Shown piece by piece: positions 1 to 10,900 of a stretch of DNA of 64,000 nucleotides (positions are counted from its first letter, which is position 1; every line of letters starts with the position of its first letter). The stretch covers positions 1 to 64,000 of the forward strand of contig LLEY01000098.1 in the NCBI GenBank assembly GCA_001414485.1, given 5' to 3'. This DNA comes from Calycina herbarum (lineage: Eukaryota; Ascomycota; Leotiomycetes; Helotiales; Pezizellaceae). The notes beneath the pieces are model-generated. The model had not been told where the DNA came from and ran no database searches. It was given only the letters and a program-made list of their open reading frames with translations. A program made the position numbers and the translations under genes.

Positions 1-2
1 CT

Positions 3-290
3 ACTATCTTTAAGCAAGCTTCTCTATAAGAGGAGTATTACCCTAGGTTACTTCAAGCTATACAAGAGGCTAAGGCACTTCAAGGAGATCTTATTCCAGA
101 GGAACCAGGTAGAGAAGAGGAAGAAGTAGTCCTTGATCTTAGTAATATACAAAGGAAGAAGGAGATAATAGAGAGTGAAGACGAGAAGTCCTTGGATTAA
201 GAGAGTATAGCCTCTATTAATTCTATTACAGACTAAGCTGATTTTATTAATCTATTAGATCTAAGATTATATAGGGTTCATATTAATTAG
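3..290 (+). pseudogene. Relic C-terminal coding segment, family unidentified
   Basis: One frame reads through nearly 96 codons to a TAG at 288-290 and looks protein-like: a Gln/Glu-rich acidic stretch containing LLQAIQEAKALQGDLIPEEP. It is broken only by TAA codons where Gln (CAA) is the natural reading, the usual RIP scar. It has no start and runs in from outside the window. An acidic, low-complexity tail of this kind is common at the C-terminus of fungal DNA-transposon transposases, and the neighbourhood is all transposons, but no catalytic motif is visible, so the family is inferred only weakly. A host gene tail caught at the edge of a repeat block is possible but less likely. Confidence 0.4.
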
Positions 291-344
291 GTACCTAGAT
301 TTAGGTAGGGGAGTAATATAAAATAAAGTACTAGTAAAATCGCA

Positions 345-411
345 CGGACTCCTACACTTGCTTCCGACCTGCACTTACTTCCGCCGACTCCAAGCGAAAG
401 CGCAGGAGAAG
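345..411. other. Short CpG-rich patch without RIP, at an element junction
   Basis: About 65 bases are GC- and CpG-rich and keep several CpA/TpG dinucleotides, unlike both flanks. The patch lies exactly where the reading frame of the minus-strand Gypsy reverse transcriptase breaks off (about 412). It may be a terminal piece of another element, or the 3' end of whatever element carries the relic ORF at 3-290. No repeat partner is visible in this window. Confidence 0.4.
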
Positions 412-2029
412 GGGAACCGGCTATTAGTATCTCGTAGTTACTAGAGGACTTTTCGTATATATTCCTTATACTCTAATATATTCAAAGAATAGATAAGGAT
501 GTCGTCTAAGTAAGTAGAGTAGAAATCGTCTAAATAGTTAAAAAGTATATTATTTATATACTACTAGTACGTAGATAGTCTATTCGTAAGTCTAAAGAGT
601 AGAACCTTATACTTATACGTTCTATAACGTGTATAGAAAGTAATTAGTTCTTTAGAATTAGGATCTATTCTTATATAATAGAAAGCTTAATAGATATCGA
701 GTTTTATAAAGATACGAGCTTAACTAATATAAGCTAGCGTTTTATTAATAAGAGGAAGTAGATAGCAGTCTTTTTAAGTAGGGTTATTAAGCTTCTAGAA
801 GTTAATATAAAAGTGTAATCTTCTGTCTACCTTCTTAATAAATAGTACTAGAGTAGTAAAAGAGGACTAGCTATACTCTATAAATCTCTTATAAAGGTTA
901 TCTAAGATATATTCCTTTATAGTAAGTAGCTCTTTAGTTAATATCTTATATAGTAGAGAATATCTAAGAGTATCTGTTTCTTCTAGCTATATTTTATAGT
1001 TATAATATTAATAAAGTAGTAGAGTATCTAAAGCTTCTTTTAAGAATACGTTTATAAAATCTATATACTTCTCTAGAACCTCTAATATTACTATATAATC
1101 CTCTTCTCGTCTAGCTATAATACTGTTAATCTCGTATAAGCTAGTAGTAAATATCTTACTATCTTCTTAAAGTAAATAGTAGTATATTCCTACTACGGAT
1201 ATAGTAGAAATATTAATTATTATAGAAGGTTCTTACTTTAGAAAAGGCTTTTATTAATAGACTAGAGTAAGTACTTTCTTAGGTAATCTCTCGAGTTCCT
1301 ATTTTATAATCTAGTATTATACTTATATAGAAGACTAGTAGTTACTTTCGTAGATTATAGGTATATATTCTAGATATTCTATTATACTAAGTTCTAGAAT
1401 AGATCGGCTATTCTATCTCTATAATTCGTCTATTTCTATTATAAGGTTATAAGCGTCTATCTAATTCTAGTAAAAGAGCGTAGGATTCTTAGAATAAATA
1501 GCTTCGCGTAAGAGAGAGGTAGACTACTAAGTAGAGAAGTAAGGCTTAAGTTCCTCTAGCTAGAGTAACTTTCGATAAGTTACGTCGATATTAATATAAA
1601 AGTATTTAAAGAATTTTCAGCTAAGGATAACGTTATATAATCCTAGGTCTAGTAGAATAAAGAGTATATTAAAGAATTTATAACTATCTAATATATAATT
1701 AGAGAGGAGATAGTAAGTAGCTTCTCTACTAATCTCTCTGTTATATCCGCGAATCTTTATAAGTATAAGAAGTCTTTTTATTTTAAGATTATAGAACTTC
1801 GCTAAGTTATAGCTAAATTAGACGTCTATAAAAGAGAATATATTTACTCTAAGGTTACTAAGAGTAGTAGTTTATATACTATATCTATTAATTATTATTA
1901 TACTAGGTAAAGTAAACGCTTTTCTACTAACTAATAACCGTAGATTAATCTTAGAGAGATTAATCTTATATTTACCTAAGATAGAGTCTTCTCTTAAGTA
2001 TAGTTGTTTTCTAACTTAGATCTAGCTTC

Positions 2030-3200
2030 TTCTTCCTTCTCTAGCTTACTTAAGTCTACCTTCTTATAGACTCTTAGCTATAAGTAGAACTTAATATAAT
2101 AGCCGACTTCTCTATAGTTATAACACGTGTTAGTAGAGAGGTAAATACTAGCTACGCGAGTAGGAATTTCTAGAGAACGTGTAGCTATAGCTATATTTAT
2201 AGCTATAGTAGATAGATACTTGCTTATACGCTTTCTAGTCTTTTCTTTTATAATGTCTTATAGGTCGTTGTCGACGCTATTAGTAAGAGTATAAAAGAGG
2301 TCTATGTCTCTCTTAGCTTAAAGTCTAATAACTATAAGAGCTTATCAGAGGTTAATAGTTAACTTATTAAAAAGGTTATTAATTCTATCTTATTTTAAAG
2401 CTCTAAACTCGTCTACTAGCTTCTAGAACTTTGCTTGAAACTCGTAGAACGTCTCTCGAGCTATTCGTAGCTCTTAGTACTTCTTATAAGCTTTGTTATA
2501 AATATATAAACTAACTATAATATTATAGAGATAAGCTAGTATCTTGTTATAAGTAGTGAATCAGTTGTTAGTATCGAACTTATATTTTAGATAAATATAA
2601 TCACGTGCTTAGCTAGTAGTAGCGCGATATACTAGGTTTATCTTTGCTTTCTTAGACTTGAAGTAGTCGGTATTAATATATAGCTTTGTTATAATTTCAG
2701 TCTCCTAGGTATTATACGTAATCTGGTCGTCTTCTATTATAAACGTACGTAGATTCTCTACTTTACTAGTCTTCTTAGAAGACTAAGTAACCTTTTTAGC
2801 TTTAAGCTCTATAGAGGTATATTTATAGCGTACGTGTATTTCTACTGCTTAAGAGGTAGATCTAGTATTAACTTTAAAGTAGTAGACCTTATTTATAAGA
2901 GTAGTTATCGTCTAAAGGATTTATTATAAGATATTATCGACTATAAGAGGAGGAGGTGACTTAGACTTTGCTACTATAGAAGAGCTAGTAGTAGCCTTAC
3001 TAGTAGGTAGAGGTAGTAGTACTATAGCTTAGGAAGAGGTCTTAGTCTTTCGAAAGCTAGTATTAATAGTAGATAGTAAAGGTAAAGATAAAGGTAGAGG
3101 CTCTTCGTTCGATTACTTATCGAGCTAGCTAAGGAAGAAGCGTCGTAACTTATTACCGCGTATAAAGGGATTTACTATAAGATGAATATATATGTTTTCG
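2030..3200 (-). pseudogene. Relic gag of G8 with CCHC zinc knuckle
   Basis: The minus strand reads as a retroelement Gag: a low-complexity N-terminus rich in Ser, Pro and Thr, then a helical capsid-like middle including ARETFYEFQAKF, then a zinc knuckle at 2084-2125. The knuckle reads CYNYREVGYYIKFY, which is CX2CX4HX4C with the second and third Cys and the His all turned to Tyr, the expected result of TGY to TAY and CAY to TAY. The frame is interrupted by TAG/TAA codons that replace Gln or Trp. Gag would have packaged the element RNA; this copy cannot be translated. Confidence 0.75.
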
Positions 3201-3259
3201 TTCGTTAGTTTTAGAATATTCGTATACCTTTCTAGGCGAGAGTATAAGTTTAGTTTTAG

Positions 3260-3442
3260 TATAACAGCTCTCTATAAATATACTAAAAGAGATACTTATA
3301 GAATAGTACTTATATTCGAAGAAAACTAAACTAAAGAGAGAAGAGGAGAGTTAGTATACTCTGTCTCTATTTATATATACTAAGCGAGACTTTAGTAGAA
3401 CCTCGGCACGTGATCTAGTCGTATGTGACTAGGACTGTTATA
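3260..3442 (-). repeat. Candidate 5' LTR of G8 (183 bp)
   Basis: The segment starts TATAACAG and ends CTGTTATA on the plus strand, i.e. TG...CA ends after RIP, and lies just upstream of the G8 gag on the minus strand. A TATATATAAATAG promoter-like box lies inside, read on the minus strand (about 3370-3382). The matching 3' LTR is absent because the element is truncated, so the boundaries rest on the inverted ends alone. Confidence 0.5.
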
Positions 3443-3899
3443 ACTACTAAGACTTAAGAGAAAGACTACTTTTTAACTATAGTAAAATTATTAAATTTTA
3501 TATATAACTACTTTAAGTTAACTATAGCTAGTAAAAATATAATAGTACTTTATAATTTATTCTATAAAAATTTATTATCTTAGAAATACTATAACTAGTT
3601 AAGTTATTTAGAAACTTAGATATAGAAATATTAATATCTTACTAGTTATATTAAGAAATACGTTCTTAATATTATAGATAAGATACTTTAGTCTATTACT
3701 AAAATATACTATATTTCTTAATAGCTTTTAAAGTAGTTTACTAAGTCTCTAATCCGTATCTTCTATCTCTAGAAGCTCTAAAGAAATAAGATTAACACCT
3801 CTTCTCTAGAAATATAGCTCTATCTCTTTTATATTAAGATACTCTTTTATATTCTTTTCTTCTAGTACTAAATCCTAGATAATATACTAAGTTATCTAG
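3443..3899. other. AT-rich spacer, no gene seen
   Basis: Strongly RIP-mutated sequence between the G8 LTR and the next pogo element. No reading frame, LTR end or inverted repeat was recognised. Confidence 0.5.
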
Positions 3900-5762
3900 T
3901 AACGTGGTATACTAGAACCTCGTGATTATTAGGACCTTGTAAATTTTTTCCTACTCTACTACTTTAAAATATAATAAAACTACTATAATATATTAAATTA
4001 ATTAAAACTACTTAGAATCTAATAAACTAGATATATCTACAACTTCTTAACACGTCTATATATTATAACTAGTTTTTCTATAAGTACTATAACGTCGCTG
4101 TCGTTTATCTTTTATCTTCTCTACTCTTCTTAGAGCGTTTATTACGTCGAACCTACTCCTCTGTATTCTTTTAAGCTAATCTAGTCTATATATCCTCTAT
4201 ATTAAGTACACCTCTTTCTTAGACACGGATATTTTTAGCTCTCTAGTGTTTACTAAGGGCTTTATTTACTGTTTAAAGTATACGGACCTAGGCTGATAAG
4301 AGAGTTACCTTATAAGCTAATCGCTTTATACCTTTTACTAATAAAGCGATTATCTAGAAAATAGGTATTAGCGAGCTTTCTTAGTAACAAGTAATATAAT
4401 CCTTAATAAGAGTTAATTACGAAAGAGCTTTAAAAGAGTTATAAGGAGTCTAGGAGACCTAAGGGGTAGCGTCGGCAGAGGAGAGTCTAGTAGGTATAGA
4501 AGTCTATAACTTGATATTAAGTTTTAAGATCACAGTCTAGGGTTCTAGAGGTACTAGACCAGCTTTATAGAACCTAGCTTTAGTATTTTAGGTTATTATT
4601 AACTAGTTATAGGCTATGTAAAACGTAAGAAAGAACTTAACCTTAGTAATATAGTTTATATAAGCTTTAATAAAGGTCTCGATTTAATATCTATATATAT
4701 ATTTAAGAATACTAAAACACTTAACGTCGAGTAGCTACGTTAGATAAGATAAATAAGAAGGTAGGCAAAGAGTAATAATGTTATATAACTTGTAATACTC
4801 TTAGAATACTACTGATTTATAACTCTTATACCTATCTAGAACTAATATTCGATATAGCTCTTTTATATAACTACGAGTATACTTATCGAAGTATTCTAGC
4901 TATTCTAAGTCTATCTTATTATTAGTCTATCTATTACTAGTTAGTTTAATAACCTAGTTATTAGGAAGACCGCCCTTAGTATACTAACTAGAATAGTGAT
5001 TTTTCTCTTAAACTACTAAGAATAGAGAGATAATTAAACTCTCTCTATTAATATAGACAATTACTATAGCCTATTCCCGATTACCTAGCTAGATAGCCGT
5101 ACCTCTGCTACGTCGATCAGCGTATATAATAACTATTCTAGCGTAGATAATATCTATTATAAAACCAGTCTTATTAAAGTTATAGAAATCGTAGTCTTAG
5201 ATCTTATATTTCGCTTATATATTCTCTACTAGTCGAAACCACACGCTAATTAGCTTAAGATCTTCGTATAAGGCTCTTTAGAAATCGTAAACACGATTAA
5301 AACACGTCTTTAGTTCTAGACGTCGTTGTATAAATCGTTGTACCTAGTTCTTTCCAACGTGTTATTCTTTATACAACTCGAGTATATAATTTACTATATC
5401 TTCTATACTACCTAGCTAGGGCGTAAATCCTCTTATATCTAAATTAAGTATATTTTAAATAATTACCTTTTCTTCTATTATAGTTATTTTATAATTTACT
5501 AGCCAGCGTTCGCTAAGAGTAGTTTAACTAGCTATTCTATTAGTAAGTATAGAATAAGAGACTCTGTATAGCTTTGTAGCTTTATTATAGTTTATTCGTT
5601 TAGATAATCGAATAGCTTCGATAGCTAGGATAATTTAAGCTTCTTAGGTTTAAGATTCTATTAGATAGTTATTAAGAAAACACGTGTTAAAGTTAGAGGT
5701 AGTAGAGTAGGGAAAAAATTCACGAGGTTCTGATAATCACGAGGTCCTAGTATACTACGTTA
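3900..5762 (-). mobile_element. Fot1/pogo-type DNA transposon, subfamily A (P1)
   Basis: Bounded by TIRs of about 60 bp (left at 3902, right ending at 5760) inside a TA duplication, total about 1.86 kb, the usual Fot1 size. The minus strand holds a decayed transposase: an N-terminal psq-type helix-turn-helix near 5650-5480, the phrase SRGFTP of the CENP-B/Tc5 helix at about 5430, and the DDE domain to the left. Many codons are stops. Members move by cut-and-paste through a DDE/D catalytic triad. Each TIR carries two direct repeats, CTAGRACCTCGTGA and TTAGAACCTYGTGA, 17 bp apart. The copy is structurally complete but inactive. Confidence 0.85.
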
Positions 5763-6687
5763 TATAAAATACAGAGCTAAATCTTAATATATAACACTTA
5801 TACGCTTATTTAAAAGTATTCTACTAACTCTCTCTATAATCGAAGTAGTAGTATAGAAGCGGAGATAGTAAAGCAGTAGCCTTAGAGTAATTTATAGATT
5901 CTCAGTACCGCTTATAAGCTAATAGCCTAGAGACATAGTTACCTAATAGAGCTTACTAGCGAATATTAGTTTAATACCTAGTTATAGAGAGAGGTAGAGA
6001 ATTATCTGGATTAAGAGTACTAGGAGCGAGAATATTAGAGAGCTAGAGCTAGAGAACGTCTAGCTTACCTAGAAGGTTATTTCTTCGTATATATAGTTAT
6101 TATAGTTACTATCTATAGTAGCTAGCCTTATCGCTTACTCTATAGTAACTATAACCTCTAGTATTATAACCTTCTTAGAAAAGAGTATATTAGATATATT
6201 CTAGTATAATATTTCTTAGTAGATTAAAGCTATAGAGTTTATTAACATCTCTTCGTTATCTCTTCTCTTAGTCTTCTAAAGCCTCGTTAGTAGTACGTAC
6301 TAAACCGTGTATTTAAGTTAACTAATAAGCTTCTAAACTATATATTTTAGAATATTATCCTTTCTATAGTCTATAGAGACCTAGATAGTAATCTTTAGCT
6401 TAGAAGTAGCCTTATTAATATTCTTTAATAGCTAGTCGAATAAACGTAGCTACTCTTTCTACGTATAGATTATATTAATTTACCTCTTTCTAAAAGCTAC
6501 TTATACTATCTAACCTCGCTCTCTTCGATACTATTCGAGAGCTAAGCTAGCGAAGAAAGAATATTTATAATATATCCGACTTTATAATTACTATAGCCGG
6601 ACTAGCTATATATATCTAATAGATAAGACTAATACTTAAGCTTATATTATATTACTAATTAGTACTAATAGTTAATTCTATATAGTA
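5763..6687 (+). pseudogene. Relic of an unidentified coding element
   Basis: Between P1 and the G3 LTR one plus-strand frame (about 5850-6100) reads as a charged, coiled-coil-like protein (for example REVENYL followed by EYQERE and ARARE) when TAG/TAA are read as decayed Gln codons. The next 500 bases hold only scattered fragments. No transposase, RT or gag motif was seen. G3 is inserted at its right end, and the sequence resumes after it at 19380. The family could not be named. Confidence 0.35.
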
Positions 6688-7150
6688 TATAACGAAACTC
6701 AAACGAACTAAACAAAGATAACTAAGTCTCGAAGGTTAGTATATAGGTAAGAAGTATAGATACGCCGGGTTATTTACTTAGAAGTAAACTCGTTACTTAT
6801 ATTAAAGATATTAAATAAGATAATAAGATTAATAACTAAAGTTAAGTATAAAGCTTCTATCTAATAGCAGACGTGCTAGTCTTATATAGAACCTTCGTTT
6901 CTAAGTATATTACTTATATCGCTTATATTACTTACGTCGCTCGCGATTAAGGTAATTAGAGCGATATAAGCGATTATATAATATAACTGTATATAACTTC
7001 TAATAGTATTATAATAGTAAGATCCTAAAACTCTTAAATATCTTTTATATTACTAATTTCCTCTTATATTACCTTCCTTTCTTAGATATTATACCTTGTC
7101 TTATTAGAGCGCTATCTAGACTACTTACTACGTAGCCGCGGTTTATAATA
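6688..7150 (-). repeat. 3' LTR of G3 (463 bp)
   Basis: Starts TATAACGAAACTC, ends at TTTATAATA, and matches 18917-19379 along its length. The repeated GCGATATAAGCGATTA-like motif in its middle recurs in the other LTRs of the family. It is the 3' LTR because gag-pol is on the minus strand. Confidence 0.9.
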
Positions 7151-7240
7151 CTATCCCCTTCTTAGACTAGCGTGTCTATATACTTAAGTATAGCCTAAGA
7201 AAATATCGTTAAGAGGTAAGCAGTCTCTCTAGTTCCTATA

Positions 7241-7751
7241 ATATCTTTAATACCTCTCTTAAAGAATAAGTATAAATAATATAAAACTCTTAATACTCTT
7301 TATATTAAACGTTTAAAATACGAAATAATTCTCTATACTTGTTATATAAATACGAAAACTAGTTATTAATATATTAGTATTCCTAGTAGTTCTAAGTGCT
7401 CTAAATATACTAAGAAGAGTAAATCTTATAATATCGAAGTATAAAACCGAATACTCTTACTTTTTAAGTAGGAATCTATTAATATCTAAAAGCAGCGGTT
7501 ATAATAAGAAGAGGAGATAGCTTATAAGATTTAGAAAGAAGCTATATAGAAAATCCTCTGCTTATAGAAATAGTAACGCTTTCTTACTAAGCAGAAGTAA
7601 GAGATACTCCGTCGTAGTCTTACTAACTTATAAGAGCTTAATAAAGCTAAAGAGAAAGAAAGAGTAGAGAAGGAGAAAGAATAGAAGAAGTCAGAGATTA
7701 CCTAGCTAGTAGTCTCTCCTTCTAGTAACCTTGCTTTTATTATTAAACTAT
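7241..7751 (+). pseudogene. Antisense Cys-rich accessory ORF of G3, interrupted by G4
   Basis: The reading frame is opposite to gag-pol and starts about 90 bp inside the 3' LTR. ATG has become ATA at 7241. It reads as a Cys-cluster region with CSKYTKKSKSYN (C-S-E-C-T-K-K-G-K-x-C type after reversing Tyr scars), then a long Lys/Glu-rich helix. It aligns phrase by phrase with the copy in G2 (42035-42622), for example SYNIE followed by NR. The G4 retrotransposon is inserted before its end. The function is unknown. The Cys pattern suggests a small zinc-binding domain. RIP stops at Gln codons show it was once an open frame. Confidence 0.6.
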
Positions 7752-7990
7752 TATCAGAGCTTATAGCAAGTACTAATGAATTGAACTATAGAGGCTGTTA
7801 TATAAGAAGATTCGATTATCCTTTCCAAGCCAGAGTCCTTACTAACTTATATACTTAGTTAGCTCTTTCTAGAGAGTTCTGCTAAGAGTACTCTCGAAGG
7901 TTCTATTACGTCTATGCGTTGCTAAGCGAGGTTACGTAAATGCGTCGCTAGAGTACTCTAAGACTTATTCCACGGGTGTAACTCTTGATA
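7752..7990 (-). repeat. 3' LTR of G4 (239 bp)
   Basis: Begins TATCAGAGCTTATA and ends CTCTTGATA. It matches 12970-13211 closely apart from C/T and G/A differences. The pol stop codon (complement of 7991-7993) touches the LTR directly, so there is no room for an accessory ORF in this family. Confidence 0.9.
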
Positions 7991-10900
7991 TTACCCCTCT
8001 TCCTGCTCTTGAAGGTAGGTGTCTAGGGCTACTATGTCCTCTAACTCAGTAGTAGGTCCCTATGTTAGGTTTACGTATTCTATCTATTTAACCTTATACT
8101 CGAGTCGAGTACGAGAGCCTTTCTCTAAGAGCTTCTTTTATCGTTAACCTAGTATTCTTTTAACTTACTATTCTATAGTATCGTCTACTAATATTACAGG
8201 TAGTTGATCATCGTCTATAATTTAACTAGGCAGCGGGTTTATAGCTGCTGGCCTTAATAAGTCTATATTAAAGATATTATAGATACTAGGCGAGGTGTCT
8301 AGCCTATATATAGACGGGCTAATAACCTCGATAACTATAAACTTAACAGATCGAGTATCTAGTTTCTTACTAGCCCTGTCTATCTGTATATTCTATAAGC
8401 TTAAGTAAACCTTATCTCTAACCTTATATATAGAAGCGGTATTCTGTAAACGATTTGCTTAAGTCTCCTAGTCTTATTATACTCTTACTATTAATAATTA
8501 TACCTATTCTATAATAGCCTTAATCTTTGCTACTATTGCTTCGCTCTTTTAAATTAGTGTTTTTATGTTTATAAGTACTACGACGTCTGTTAAGAGATCG
8601 ATAGTCTATAATAGATAGCCGTGGCTAAGTTAGAAGAGGCTTATACCCGTTGATGTTAAATCCCGTCTATTAAAAGCTAGCTATACTACTAGCAGCCAGT
8701 CAGCCTAGTTATCCTAAGCTATATTAATCTACTGCTGTAGAAGCGTCTCGACTTCAGTATTTGCCTATTCTGTTAACCCGTTAGTTTATAGATAGAAGGC
8801 TATAGAGATCCGTCGTTTAATCTATAAGAAGTTATAAAGCGTCTTCTATACTTGTCTAATAAATTACAGGCCTCTATTAGACACTATTGCTCTTAGTAGT
8901 CTATATAAGCTATAGTATATAGTAATAAATAAGCGAGCAAATTCCTTTGATAATATAGTCGAGTTATAAGCTATAAGGAGTATCTCTTTACCTAAACGGT
9001 CTGTGAACACTACTATTATATCAGAGCCTTTACTTATAAGTAGTAGTCTAATAAAGTCGATAGAGATCTCCTACTATTGCTACTTAGGAATTAGTAAGAG
9101 ATAAAGTAGGCCTTGTTTACGATCTCTCTAGACCTTAGTACGTCTATAAACTCTATAGTTATAGATAAACTACTTAACTATAGTCTATAGGTTTAGCTAG
9201 AAGAACTCTCTTAAGACTATTATAATTGTCCTATTCTTACTAGAATAGCCTATAAGTATAGAATCATAGAGTTCCTATATAATTACAGTCCGTAGCAGCT
9301 TATAGTTAGAGACCTATAGTCTACTCCTAAACTATAAATCACTGTTCTTATTAACTAAGTAGTTAGAGATAGAGACTTTAACTAGAGAAGTAAGGTCTAC
9401 TAGAAACACTCTATCTCCTTAGTAGATAGTGTCTATAAGACGCCTAAAGTCTTTATCCTATACCTTTCCCTCTTTCTAGAGATTCCGTAGTTAGTCTATA
9501 AACGCTTACTACGTCGCTACGTTGCTTACTTAATTCCTCCTATTTGTTAATACTAGTACTAGCTATATAGTATTTCCTTAAATTATTCTATCCGGAATTA
9601 ATTATACTATTCTATAATTAAGACGTTTATCTCCCTTCTCTAAGAGGTCCTAGTCCCTCTTTATTAATATATCTAGTAGTTCTCTCTCTTTACCTAAGTA
9701 GTATTAGATTATTAGGTTAAACTTACTAAGTATTAACTACTACTACATTTATCTTTTAAATAGTTTATAGACTATTATAAAGTACTTAAGATTCTTATAA
9801 TCTATAAGTACTATAAACTACCTAATACTTTTTAACTCTGCTTCCTATTTCTTAAAGTAACGAATAATAGCTAATAACTCTTTATTATATATTAGGTAAT
9901 TATATTTAGTAGGTACGTGTTTCTTTAAGAAGAAGGCTATAAGCTATAAAACGCTATTCTTTACTTAAGAGAGTACGCCTTCTAAGTAATATCAAGAGAA
10001 GTCTATCTCTAAGACAGTCTCGTAATCTAGGTTAAACTAAGCCAGTACTAGAGCCTCTATAAAGGCCTACTTTAACTATTCGAAGGCTCTATTTACTTCG
10101 TCTATCTATTAGAAGGATATATTCTTTTTAACAAGTCTATAGAGAGGAGCTATAATCTATAAAAAGTTCTTAATAAACCGTCGATAGAAATTCACAAATC
10201 CTAGGAAGCTAAGAACGTCTTTTACTGTTATTAGTGTTTTCTAATCTATAATAACTTATATTTTAGCTAGGTCTATCTATAAACCTTTCCTTACTTCTAT
10301 AATAAACCTAAGGTACTTTATAGACTATACTTCAAATTCGTACTTATTAATATTAAGCTATAGCCTAGTATCTTAAAGCCTTTATATTACTTTATAGACA
10401 TACTCGCGGTACTAGTTACAGGTACTGTCTATAAAGACTAAGACATCGTCGATATATACTAAGACAAAGTCGTCTAAGAACTCTTAAAGTATATAATTAA
10501 TATACCGCTAGAAAGTACTAAGAGTATTTACAAGCTTAAAAGAGGTAATAAGCTATTTAAAAAGCCTAAAGCGTGTCTAGAAAGCTGTTTTCTACTCGTC
10601 TCTCTCCTTAATTCGTATCTTATAAAACGTAGTAATAACATCTATTTTTATAAACTACTTTACTTTTCTAATCCGGTTAAGTATCTCTTAAATTAAGAGT
10701 AATAGATAGTAGTTCTTATAAGTTAACTTATTTAATACCTAGTAGTTATAACAGAACCGTAGACCCTCTCCTAGCTTCCGTATAAAGAGTACTAACACAG
10801 CTACTAAAGAGTTACTTACTTAAATAAATTCCTTATCTAATAGCTCTATTAAGGTTTTATAAAGCACTAACAGCTTATCCCGTAATATATTATAGAGTAG

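Larger units (their letters stand above)
412..3442 (-). mobile_element. Truncated Ty3/Gypsy retrotransposon (G8)
   Basis: Minus-strand relic in the order 5' LTR (3260-3442), gag, zinc knuckle, then pol up to the reverse transcriptase. The RT active-site motif YLDDILIYS is intact at 486-512, preceded by a recognisable thumb-side stretch. A few dozen codons later the frame ends at about 412 in unrelated sequence, so RNase H, integrase and the 3' LTR are missing. It is a different family from the 436-464 bp LTR elements in the rest of the window: its LTR and Gag sequences do not match them. Many Gln-to-stop and Cys-to-Tyr changes show it is dead. Confidence 0.8.
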
